DNA from: Nanobdellota archaeon
Lineage (GTDB): Archaea > Nanobdellota > Nanobdellia > Pacearchaeales > GW2011-AR1
Length of the DNA: 5,207 nt
Assembly (NCBI GenBank): GCA_018825865.1
Contig: JAHKAF010000046.1
Location: 1 to 5,207, forward strand
Reading direction: 5' to 3'
The notes under the pieces were generated by a model. It was not told the origin of the DNA. It saw nothing but the letters and a program-made list of their open reading frames with translations, and made no database searches. A program made the translations under genes and the position numbers. Each line of letters opens with the position of its first letter. The first letter of the stretch is position 1. Shown one piece after another: positions 1-5,141 of the stretch.

Positions 1-297
1 AAGAACTATATTCTTGTAATGATAGATAAAGATTCTCTAATAGCTTATCTTTATGGAGTGATTGAAGGATATTCAAATAATCTTTGTGGATATGTTAATT
101 ATATTTTTGTGATTGATAAATTTAGGAAAAAAGGGGTTACAAGAAAATTAATAAATGAATTCTTAAATATATAAAAGAAAAAAAAGATAAAGAAAATAAG
201 GTTGAGAGTTAATTTGAAAAATAAACCAGCAATTAGATTTTATAAAAAATTGGGTTTTGAAACAAGTCATTATGAAATGGAGAGTAGAGTTAAATGA
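1..297 (+). pseudogene. C-terminal part of a GNAT N-acetyltransferase, interrupted by an in-frame stop
   Basis: Frame 1 is open from the window edge for 57 codons, stops at TAA 172-174, then runs 40 more codons in the same frame to TGA 295-297. Both halves look like one GNAT-fold acetyltransferase, a family that transfers acetyl from acetyl-CoA to amines or protein N-termini. The first half has the acetyl-CoA loop (VIDKFRKKGVTRKLINEFL, with R-x-x-G). The second half has the usual strand and motif B (LRVNLKNKPAIRFYKKLGFE). The stop lies in an A-rich stretch (about 168-200) just where a helix-to-strand linker is expected. A missing base near 168 would instead give YIKEKK, so two compensating indels are an alternative to a nonsense change. 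The 5' end is outside the window. The final TGA overlaps the next ATG by four bases. Substrate cannot be told. It may be a decayed gene or an assembly error. Confidence 0.8.
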
Positions 298-1439
298 AAC
301 AAATATATTTCGACAATGCAGCGTCGACAAAAACTGATGAGAAGGTTGTGGAAGCAATGATGCCTTATTTCGGTGAGAAGTTTGGGAATGCGTCGTCTGT
401 TCATGTCAAAGGGCAGGAAGCAAAGCATGCTATGGAAAACGCAAGAAAGGTAATTGCTAAATCAATTGGTGCTCGGACGCATGAGATAATTTTCACTTCA
501 GGTGGGACAGAGTCAAATAATCTTACATTAAAAGGTTTGTTTTGGCAGAACTTCCCCGAAAAAAACCACATCATAACCACAAAGATTGAGCATGATTGCA
601 TTTTGAATACTTGCAAATGGTTGGAAAAGCAGGGTGCAAAAATAACTTATCTTGATGTTGACAGCGAGGGTTTTGTGGATTTGGAACAACTGAGAAATTC
701 AATCACAGATAAAACAATTGTTGTTTCAGTTATTCACGGAAATAATGAAATTGGGACTATTCAAGATTTGGAAATGATTGGAAAAGTTTGCAGGGAGAAA
801 AATGTCTTGTTCCATACTGATGCGTGCCAGAGTTATACAAAAACTTTTCTCGACGTGAAAACCCAAAATCTTGATTTAGTGACTTTAAACTCCCATAAGA
901 TTCACGGCCCAAAAGGAGTTGGAACATTGTACATCCGCGACGGAATAAACTTAACCCCTTTGTTTCACGGAGGAGGCCATGAAAGAAAAATTAGAAGTGG
1001 AACAGAAAATGTTTCTGGGATTGTTGGTTTTGCAAAGGCTGTTGAGATAGCTGATAAAAGAGATGTTGAAAAAATGGCAGGGATGCGAGACAGATTAATT
1101 GAGGGCATATTGAAAATAGAAAATACTAAATTAAATGGAGCGCAAGGAGATAAACGGCTTTGTAACAACATAAATGTTTCTTTCAATAATATCGAGGGTG
1201 AGGCAGTCGGAGGTTATTTGGAGCAAAAAGGGTTTTGTACTTCGACGGGTTCAGCATGTGCTTCGCACTCTCTGGAAACAAGTCATGTTTTGAAATCAAT
1301 CGGACTTACACCAGTTCAGGGAAATAGTTCCATAAGAGTTAGCATAAGTAAGTTCACCACAAACGAAGAAGTTGATTATTTTTTAGAGGTTTTGCCGTCG
1401 ATAGTAAATAAATTGCGGAGGATAAGTCCGTTAAGATGA
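294..1439 (+). CDS. nifS: NifS/IscS-type cysteine desulfurase
   Basis: This is a PLP-dependent cytosolic enzyme that converts L-cysteine to alanine and holds the sulfur as a persulfide for Fe-S clusters or thiolation. All landmarks are visible in 381 residues: the N-terminal [16 protein letters not shown] in the cofactor-binding region, His100 in the EHD segment, NNEIGTIQ, Asp176 in DACQS (pyridine-nitrogen contact) and Lys202 in SHKIHGPKG (Schiff base). The catalytic Cys322 lies in [16 protein letters not shown], the loop typical of group I (IscS/NifS) and not of SufS enzymes. The length is close to IscS. The start ATG lies in an ATGA overlap with the preceding frame, with GGAG at 279-282 about 11 bases upstream. 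An IscU-type scaffold gene later in the same train supports an Fe-S role. A tRNA-thiolation or selenocysteine lyase role cannot be excluded. Confidence 0.95.
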   Translation: MKQIYFDNAASTKTDEKVVEAMMPYFGEKFGNASSVHVKGQEAKHAMENARKVIAKSIGARTHEIIFTSGGTESNNLTLKGLFWQNFPEKNHIITTKIEHDCILNTCKWLEKQGAKITYLDVDSEGFVDLEQLRNSITDKTIVVSVIHGNNEIGTIQDLEMIGKVCREKNVLFHTDACQSYTKTFLDVKTQNLDLVTLNSHKIHGPKGVGTLYIRDGINLTPLFHGGGHERKIRSGTENVSGIVGFAKAVEIADKRDVEKMAGMRDRLIEGILKIENTKLNGAQGDKRLCNNINVSFNNIEGEAVGGYLEQKGFCTSTGSACASHSLETSHVLKSIGLTPVQGNSSIRVSISKFTTNEEVDYFLEVLPSIVNKLRRISPLR

Positions 1440-2185
1440 AATCTCAAAAAATAAAACAAATCGTGAAAGAGAAATATGGGGAGATCGCAAGGGATTCTTG
1501 TGGATGTTCCTGTAATACTTCTTGTTGTGGTTCTGCCATAGATATTTCAAAAAGTATTGGTTATTCTGAAGAGGAAATTAATTTAGTTCCTGAAGCAAAT
1601 CTTGGATTAGGTTGTGGAAACCCTCTAGCTCTTGTAGAGATAAAATCAGGGGAGATAGTCCTTGATTTAGGGAGCGGGGCAGGTTTTGATGCTTTCTTGG
1701 CAGCTAAAAAAGTAGGGAATGATGGGAAGGTCATCGGAGTTGACATGACAAATGAAATGATTGAAAAAGCTCGTGCAAACGCGAAGAAGTATGGATATGA
1801 AAATGTTGAATTCAAATTAGGAGATATTGAAAGTCTTCCGCTTGAGGACGATTCTGTGGATGTTGTGATAAGTAATTGCGTGATAAACCTTGCTCCAGAT
1901 AAAGATAAAGTTTTCAGTGAAGCTTACAGAGTTTTGAAAGAGGGCGGGAGAATGTATGTCTCAGATATTGTTTTATTAAAAGAACTTTCAGAGAAACAAA
2001 AAAAAGATGATGATTTGATTGCGGGCTGTGTCGGGGGAGCTTTGTTAAAAGACGATTATTTGAATAAAATTGAAAAGGCAGGGTTTAAATTAGAGATATT
2101 ATCAGAGGATAAAGATATTAGCAAGAGACAGTATCAGGGAATTGCTTTAGAGAGTTTGAAGATAAGGGGGGTGAAGGAGAGATGA
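1436..2185 (+). CDS. arsM: ArsM-type arsenite S-adenosylmethionine methyltransferase
   Basis: The 249-residue protein matches the ArsM family, which methylates thiol-bound As(III) using SAM. The class I methyltransferase motif is [13 protein letters not shown] (about residues 75-87), followed by the acidic GVDMT strand end and [20 protein letters not shown]. The three cysteines that bind As(III) in characterised ArsM enzymes have clear counterparts: Cys60 (LGCGNP), Cys148 (SNCVINL) and Cys198 (AGCVGGAL). The last two are 50 residues apart, as in the algal enzyme (Cys174, Cys224). The N-terminus ([10 protein letters not shown]) is family-typical but is followed by a dense cysteine cluster, Cys22, 24, 26, 30 and 31. 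It overlaps the desulfurase gene by ATGA and the next gene in the same way. No arsenic regulator, efflux pump or reductase gene is in view, so the natural substrate is inferred from family only. Confidence 0.88.
   Translation: MKSQKIKQIVKEKYGEIARDSCGCSCNTSCCGSAIDISKSIGYSEEEINLVPEANLGLGCGNPLALVEIKSGEIVLDLGSGAGFDAFLAAKKVGNDGKVIGVDMTNEMIEKARANAKKYGYENVEFKLGDIESLPLEDDSVDVVISNCVINLAPDKDKVFSEAYRVLKEGGRMYVSDIVLLKELSEKQKKDDDLIAGCVGGALLKDDYLNKIEKAGFKLEILSEDKDISKRQYQGIALESLKIRGVKER
2167..2179 (+). promoter_or_regulatory. Shine-Dalgarno region for the DUF1858 gene
   Basis: Inside the last codons of the methyltransferase gene lies GGGGGTGA (2167-2174), one mismatch from the full anti-SD complement GGAGGTGA, running into AAGGAG (2174-2179). 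The longer match ends 7 bases before the ATG at 2182. This is the strongest ribosome-binding site in the gene train. It supports the ATG start of the small gene and suggests it is translated well, beyond simple coupling. Confidence 0.6.
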
Positions 2186-2391
2186 AATCCAAAAAAATAA
2201 CCAAAAAGACAAGAATAAATGAATTACTTATGAAGAGCCCGAAATCTGCAGAGATTTTGTTTGAGGCTGGGATGGGTTGTGTTGGTTGCCCGATGGCACA
2301 GCAGGAAACAATTGAACAAGGTTGTAAAGCACATGGATTCAGCGAAGAGGAAATTAAGGAATTGGTTGATAAGATTAATGGTAAGAAATAG
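2182..2391 (+). CDS. DUF1858 / hybrid-cluster-associated redox disulfide domain protein
   Basis: This 69-residue soluble protein consists almost only of the DUF1858 domain (the hybrid cluster protein-associated redox disulfide domain). After a lysine-rich start it has the family pattern: [19 protein letters not shown], then [10 protein letters not shown] with Cys33 and Cys36 as a CxxC pair, then [12 protein letters not shown] with Cys48. The family is thought to do thiol/disulfide or sulfur-carrier chemistry, but its biochemistry is poorly defined. It overlaps the methyltransferase gene by ATGA and has a strong SD site. That makes it a candidate thiol reductant for the methyltransferase or a sulfur relay from the desulfurase; both roles are inference. 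It ends 157 bases before the next gene, directly before a hairpin. Confidence 0.88.
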   Translation: MKSKKITKKTRINELLMKSPKSAEILFEAGMGCVGCPMAQQETIEQGCKAHGFSEEEIKELVDKINGKK

Positions 2392-2408
2392 GTTCAGACA
2401 ATCTGAAC
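2392..2408 (+). other. Perfect 7-bp hairpin just after the DUF1858 stop codon
   Basis: GTTCAGA (2392-2398) and TCTGAAC (2402-2408) are exact reverse complements separated by the three bases CAA. The structure begins on the base after the stop codon. No T-run follows, so it is not a classical intrinsic terminator. It could stabilise the 3' end of an upstream transcript, mark a processing site, or reduce read-through into the peptidase gene. Confidence 0.55.
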
Positions 2409-2480
2409 ATTGATAGGAGTTGTTAATAAAAAACTTTGCAAGTAGGTTTGAGCAACTGATTAAAGAGATAATAACTTTTC

Positions 2481-2536
2481 AGCGGAGAAGCCTGACAACG
2501 TCGGCTTCGGAGCCAGCAATTCGAGCGAAGCGAAAG
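2481..2536 (+). other. GC-rich structured intergenic segment of unknown role
   Basis: This 56-base stretch is 33/56 G+C, clearly richer than the AT-rich genes on both sides. It can form several competing stems. GAAGCC (2487-2492) pairs with GGCTTC (2503-2508), extended by GAC/GTC around an AAC loop with one bulged T. GGCT pairs with AGCC across TCGG (2503-2514). GCTTCG (2504-2509) pairs with CGAAGC (2526-2531). A frame from TTG 2420 to TAA 2537-2539 (39 codons) also spans it but has no ATG and no well-spaced SD site. It may be a structured RNA, a 5' leader of the peptidase gene, or the remnant of a repeated element. No known riboswitch class was recognised. Confidence 0.4.
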
Positions 2537-2548
2537 TAAATAAGAAAA

Positions 2549-3163
2549 ATGAAAAAACTAATATTAACTTCAAGTGGATTAGATAATAAAAAAGTACAAG
2601 AAGAGTTCCTCAGATTGCTTCCAAAAAAAGTGGAAGAAATTAAAGTTCTCTTGATATTTGGGGTTAAAACTGAAGAAGAAATGTTTTATGTTCAGGAGAG
2701 TAAAAATGAATTAATTAACATTGGAGTTTTAGAAAAGAACATTTTAGAAGCTAATATCAATGACGATTTAAACTCCGAGAGATTTGGGAATTTTGATGTA
2801 ATTTATTTCTGCGGGGGCAATACTTATTATCTCCTTGATAGAATTAGAAAAAATAATTTTGATAAGTTGATTGAATCTTTTGTGAAAAAAGGAGGGATTT
2901 ATTTGGGGGTTAGTGCGGGAAGTATCATAGCTGGAGAGAATATTGAGATTGCGGGTTGGGGCTCTGAAGGGGATAAAAATGAAGTTAGATTAAAAGATTT
3001 ATCTGGATTGAACTTTACAGATATTGCTATTTTTCCTCATTATAGGGATGAATTAAAAAAAGAAGTGGAAGAGTTTAGAAAGATAGTTAATTATCCTGTA
3101 GAAGAACTGAGAAACGGTGAAGCTATTTTGATTATTGGAGATAAAATTAAAAAAATAAAATGA
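2549..3163 (+). CDS. pepE: Peptidase E-like protein (S51 family, aspartyl dipeptidase type)
   Basis: The 204-residue protein has the class I glutamine amidotransferase-like fold of S51 peptidases, cytosolic serine enzymes that cleave Asp-X dipeptides; cyanophycinases are relatives. Visible markers are IYFCGGNTYYLLD (Gly89, Gly90, Asn91), the nucleophile elbow GVSAGSI with Ser122, and His164 in IFPHYRDE, matching the catalytic His of E. coli PepE (FPHY-like). It is slightly shorter than E. coli PepE (229 residues). The start ATG is the first in frame; the leader is A-rich with no obvious SD site. No convincing TATA box lies in the 157-base gap before it, so it may be read from the upstream train. 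Its stop overlaps the scaffold gene start by ATGA, tying it to Fe-S genes for reasons that are not clear. The exact substrate is uncertain. Confidence 0.85.
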   Translation: MKKLILTSSGLDNKKVQEEFLRLLPKKVEEIKVLLIFGVKTEEEMFYVQESKNELINIGVLEKNILEANINDDLNSERFGNFDVIYFCGGNTYYLLDRIRKNNFDKLIESFVKKGGIYLGVSAGSIIAGENIEIAGWGSEGDKNEVRLKDLSGLNFTDIAIFPHYRDELKKEVEEFRKIVNYPVEELRNGEAILIIGDKIKKIK

Positions 3164-3549
3164 ACACCCAAACATATTCAAAGAAACTTTTGAAGCATTT
3201 TAGAAATCCTAAATTTGTAAAGAAAGTTAGAAACCCCGATGCTATTGGAGAGGTTGGAAATCTGAAGTGCGGGGATGTGATGAGAATGCAGATTAAAGTC
3301 GCGGATGGTAAAATAAAAGATATTGGGTTTCAGACATTCGGGTGTCCTGCTGCTGTTGCAAGTTCTGACATGGTGTGTGAGTTGGCAAAAGGTAAAACAT
3401 TAGAAGAAGCAAAAAAATTCACAAATGACGACGTGGTAAAAGAACTCGGTGGAATGCCTCTTGTTAAAATTCATTGCTCTGTCTTAGGAATTCAGGCGTT
3501 GAGAAAAGCGATTGAAGATTATGAGAGAAAGAATAGAAGTAAAAGCTAA
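3160..3549 (+). CDS. iscU: IscU/NifU-type iron-sulfur cluster scaffold protein
   Basis: This 129-residue cytosolic scaffold receives persulfide sulfur from a NifS/IscS desulfurase and builds [2Fe-2S] clusters. It carries all known ligands at near-identical positions to E. coli IscU: Cys37 and Asp39 in NLKCGD, Cys62 in FGCPAA, His105 and Cys106 in KIHCSVLG. The N-terminus (KKLLKHFRNPKF) also fits. It lacks the NifU C-terminal thioredoxin-like domain, so it is IscU-type. The segment that in bacterial IscU is LPPVK (chaperone HscA binding) reads MPLVK at residues 99-103. It overlaps the peptidase gene by ATGA and lies 1.7 kb after the desulfurase, its expected partner. Its last 66 bases are also coding on the other strand for the convergent membrane protein. 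Confidence 0.95.
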   Translation: MNTQTYSKKLLKHFRNPKFVKKVRNPDAIGEVGNLKCGDVMRMQIKVADGKIKDIGFQTFGCPAAVASSDMVCELAKGKTLEEAKKFTNDDVVKELGGMPLVKIHCSVLGIQALRKAIEDYERKNRSKS

Positions 3550-3903
3550 CTGGACTAACGGGCTCAATCCTACACCAAAAATCGTCGGCATAATTTCTTT
3601 ATACTCCCATCTCCCAAGACTTATATTCGTCAGTTCCCAGATAAACGCAAGAGTTATTCCTACAACAGCAACCATAAAATAATCTTTCTTTGAAGGAAAT
3701 TTCATCCATTTAAGATTTTTATCTTTCAATGAAACAATAAGGAAAATTGTCGATACCAAAAAAATATCAACAAAAGCCGCGCCGATTAAGTGAATTGTCG
3801 AGGGAATTCCTGTTAAATCGACATACAATCTATAATGAAAAAACTCCCAAATTAGATTTAATGCAAAAATGATTAGAATTAAGTAAGGCAACCTGTTTCT
3901 CAT
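3484..3903 (-). CDS. Four-helix integral membrane protein of unknown function
   Basis: The family is not recognised with confidence. The 139-residue protein (from ATG 3903; a TTG one codon upstream is possible) has four hydrophobic segments, roughly residues 6-25, 38-59, 76-94 and 109-130, separated by short polar loops with a basic loop (KDKNLKWMKFPSKKD) between helices 2 and 3. The halves resemble each other: NLIWEFFHYRLYVD in helix 1 against AFIWELTNISLGRWEY in helix 3, each followed by a P-(S)-T-I helix. A palindromic TATA-like box 24-25 bases before the ATG suggests a leaderless message and favours the ATG. The gene is convergent with the scaffold gene and overlaps it by 66 bases. Buried Glu and Trp residues hint at a transport or enzyme role, but none can be assigned. 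Confidence 0.82.
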   Translation of the reverse strand: MRNRLPYLILIIFALNLIWEFFHYRLYVDLTGIPSTIHLIGAAFVDIFLVSTIFLIVSLKDKNLKWMKFPSKKDYFMVAVVGITLAFIWELTNISLGRWEYKEIMPTIFGVGLSPLVQLAFTSILSLIIFNRFSQRLNS

Positions 3904-3922
3904 CAACAGAATAATAACCAGA

Positions 3923-3932
3923 GATTTAAATC
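3923..3932 (-). promoter_or_regulatory. TATA box for the membrane protein gene
   Basis: The palindrome GATTTAAATC contains an archaeal box A-like core (ATTTAAAT), centred about 24-25 bases before the ATG at 3903 on the minus strand. This is the spacing expected for transcription starting at or next to the start codon, as in leaderless archaeal mRNAs. No SD sequence is present before the ATG, which agrees with this reading. Confidence 0.5.
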
Positions 3933-3973
3933 ATTTACTTCTGTTCTAAAATATACTTTTTTTGATAGAAGAA

Positions 3974-3981
3974 TTTAAAAA
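3974..3981 (+). promoter_or_regulatory. Possible TATA box for the small acidic ORF
   Basis: TTTAAAAA resembles archaeal box A. A start site 25-26 bases downstream would fall near 4003, giving a leader of about 37 bases that includes the GAGGT site at 4030-4034 and the ATG at 4040. The region is generally AT-rich, so chance matches are likely. Confidence 0.35.
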
Positions 3982-4039
3982 CTATTAATTTCTATAAGGG
4001 CATCAGGAACAAAATGTTTCTGAAAAAACGAGGTAAAAA

Positions 4040-4117
4040 ATGGACGATAATTTTGACTTGTTTGAAGATGATGACGAATTCTTCGAAACCATCGAGGACT
4101 TAGACCTGGATGACTGA
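4040..4117 (+). CDS. Possible 25-residue highly acidic microprotein
   Basis: ATG 4040 to TGA 4115-4117 encodes 25 residues (MDDNFDLFEDDDEFF, then ETIEDLDLDD). Fourteen are Asp or Glu, there is no basic residue, and eight are hydrophobic (Phe, Leu, Ile) in a spaced pattern. GAGGT (4030-4034) lies five bases before the ATG, one of the better SD matches in the window. A possible TATA box lies upstream and a T-rich tract follows directly, so it looks like a complete tiny transcription unit. No family is recognised. Such a peptide could act by binding a basic surface (DNA mimic, inhibitor or subunit tail), but that is speculation. A competing frame from ATG 4014 (29 codons) has no SD and an ordinary composition. 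Confidence 0.45.
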   Translation: MDDNFDLFEDDDEFFETIEDLDLDD

Positions 4118-4122
4118 GCAAA

Positions 4123-4149
4123 TTCTTTTATTTTTCTTTTTTCTTTTTT
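4123..4149 (+). terminator. T-rich tract, probable archaeal terminator of the acidic ORF transcript
   Basis: On the plus strand 23 of 27 bases are T, in runs of four to seven broken by single C or A bases, starting five bases after the stop of the small acidic ORF. Archaeal RNA polymerase terminates at such oligo-T tracts without needing a hairpin. The tract lies just before the convergent protease stop codon and would prevent plus-strand transcripts from entering that gene antisense. Confidence 0.55.
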
Positions 4150-5101
4150 ATACAGAAAGCACAATCTCGTTATTCCTTTTATCTAACTCGTCAAAGTCTG
4201 AGTTTATTACGAACTTCAATTCCTTGACATTTAAATTAAGCACTAAAACATTTTCCAGCAAGATTATGCTTCCGTGTCCTATCCCAAGAGAAGATAATTC
4301 TACTTCTTTTACAAGTTTATCGTCGGCGTAAATCATTATGTTTGTTGCTCCCGACTCCTTAAATCCGTTGTTCCTTATACTTATATTAGTGTCAAGAAAT
4401 TTTCCATTCATAACTGCCGAAACATTTTCGATGGCAAGGTCAGGGTAACGTGGGAGCGTATAAAGTTCATTGATTAATTCAATTGTGTCATCTCCAATTA
4501 TCTGGTCGCATTTGCTTATATTATACATTATATTATTTGAATTAAGTGAATGCTCAAAACCGAGTGCGTGTAAGAGTTCGTGTATTGCTACGTTCGGTCT
4601 TTCGCATTTTGATTCTTTTATCAAAAGTATCATTCCGTGGGAGATTACATTAAATTCTCCTGCACGAGTTATGTTTGTTGGCCCTCCTTCTCCTGCAATA
4701 AACAAACTTCCCTCCACCCTATTTTTACTATCGCATGTTATAGAAATCTCTTCGTCAATTATTACTGGCTGGAACTCCAATAATGTCTTATTTGAAAGTA
4801 TCTCCAACGCACCTTCCATATCATTTTTCTTTTGTAAAGGGCAATCATCAATTCTATAAGAAATTGTTGAATCAGGATATCTCATATTATCATAAAACTG
4901 TTCATTGGCACCATTAGCATCGACGCTGTTATTCATCAAACTGAAGTTTGTATTGCCAGCAGATTTTATTCCAAAATCAATTGTGTCGAAAGGGTAAAAG
5001 AAATAAACAACAAGCATTGCAATAACAAGTAATACTAAAATAAAACTTATGGCAGTCTTCCACCAACTTTTTGGTTCTTCTTCGTGTTGATACTCCTCCA
5101 T
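4148..5101 (-). CDS. Membrane-anchored matrixin-like zinc metalloprotease with CARDB-like domain
   Basis: From ATG 5101 the protein has 317 residues: an acidic cytosolic tail (1-12), one transmembrane signal-anchor (about 16-36, after WWK), a low-complexity linker, a metalloprotease domain (about 70-215) and a C-terminal Ig-like domain (220-317) resembling CARDB (PDLAIENVSA, ISIRNNG). The zinc motif is HELLHALGFEH (His174, Glu175, His178, His184), followed by a Met-turn at NIMY (Met192), the metzincin signature. Four cysteines (87, 123, 166, 198) all lie outside the membrane and could form two disulfides. The predicted role is cell-surface proteolysis; the substrate is unknown. The frame extends to a GTG at 5140, but those 13 codons contain the TATA box, so the ATG at 5101 is preferred. 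A T-rich plus-strand tract lies at its 3' end. Confidence 0.87.
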   Translation of the reverse strand: MEEYQHEEEPKSWWKTAISFILVLLVIAMLVVYFFYPFDTIDFGIKSAGNTNFSLMNNSVDANGANEQFYDNMRYPDSTISYRIDDCPLQKKNDMEGALEILSNKTLLEFQPVIIDEEISITCDSKNRVEGSLFIAGEGGPTNITRAGEFNVISHGMILLIKESKCERPNVAIHELLHALGFEHSLNSNNIMYNISKCDQIIGDDTIELINELYTLPRYPDLAIENVSAVMNGKFLDTNISIRNNGFKESGATNIMIYADDKLVKEVELSSLGIGHGSIILLENVLVLNLNVKELKFVINSDFDELDKRNNEIVLSV

Positions 5102-5122
5102 TAAAATATAGATGAAGGATGA

Positions 5123-5130
5123 TATATAAA
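5123..5130 (-). promoter_or_regulatory. Consensus TATA box for the metalloprotease gene
   Basis: On the minus strand this reads TTTATATA, a textbook archaeal box A, centred 25-26 bases before the ATG at 5101 with no SD between them. This predicts a leaderless mRNA starting at that ATG and argues against the upstream GTG. Because the box is nearly symmetrical (TATATAAA on the plus strand), it also lies in the short promoter region of the divergent frame starting at 5142. Confidence 0.65.
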
Positions 5131-5141
5131 TATTGCTCACT

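Noticed and set aside
163..357. Minus-strand open frame of 64 codons
   Set aside because: It is antisense to the GNAT remnant and the desulfurase start, with a composition of Phe, Leu and Ser typical of a shadow frame.
401..1186. Two minus-strand open frames (401-616 and 965-1186)
   Set aside because: Both lie wholly opposite the well-supported cysteine desulfurase and show no domain pattern or start signal.
1561..1815. Minus-strand open frame of 84 codons
   Set aside because: It is antisense to the SAM-binding core of the methyltransferase; no family pattern, no ribosome-binding site.
2500..2536. Possible tRNA or tRNA fragment (TTCGAGC resembles a T-loop)
   Set aside because: No acceptor stem, anticodon arm or D-arm can be laid out around it, and the flanking bases do not pair as a T-stem.
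4014..4103. 29-codon frame starting at ATG 4014
   Set aside because: It overlaps the acidic ORF in another frame, has no SD site and an unremarkable composition, so the ATG at 4040 with GAGGT is preferred.
4110..4859. Plus-strand open frames 4110-4331 and 4470-4859
   Set aside because: Both are antisense to the metalloprotease, which has a full zinc motif and domain structure; the first also starts within the T-rich tract region.
5102..5140. N-terminal extension of the metalloprotease to GTG 5140
   Set aside because: The extension codons contain the consensus TATA box at the right distance from ATG 5101, and they would place an extra hydrophobic stretch before the acidic cytosolic tail.
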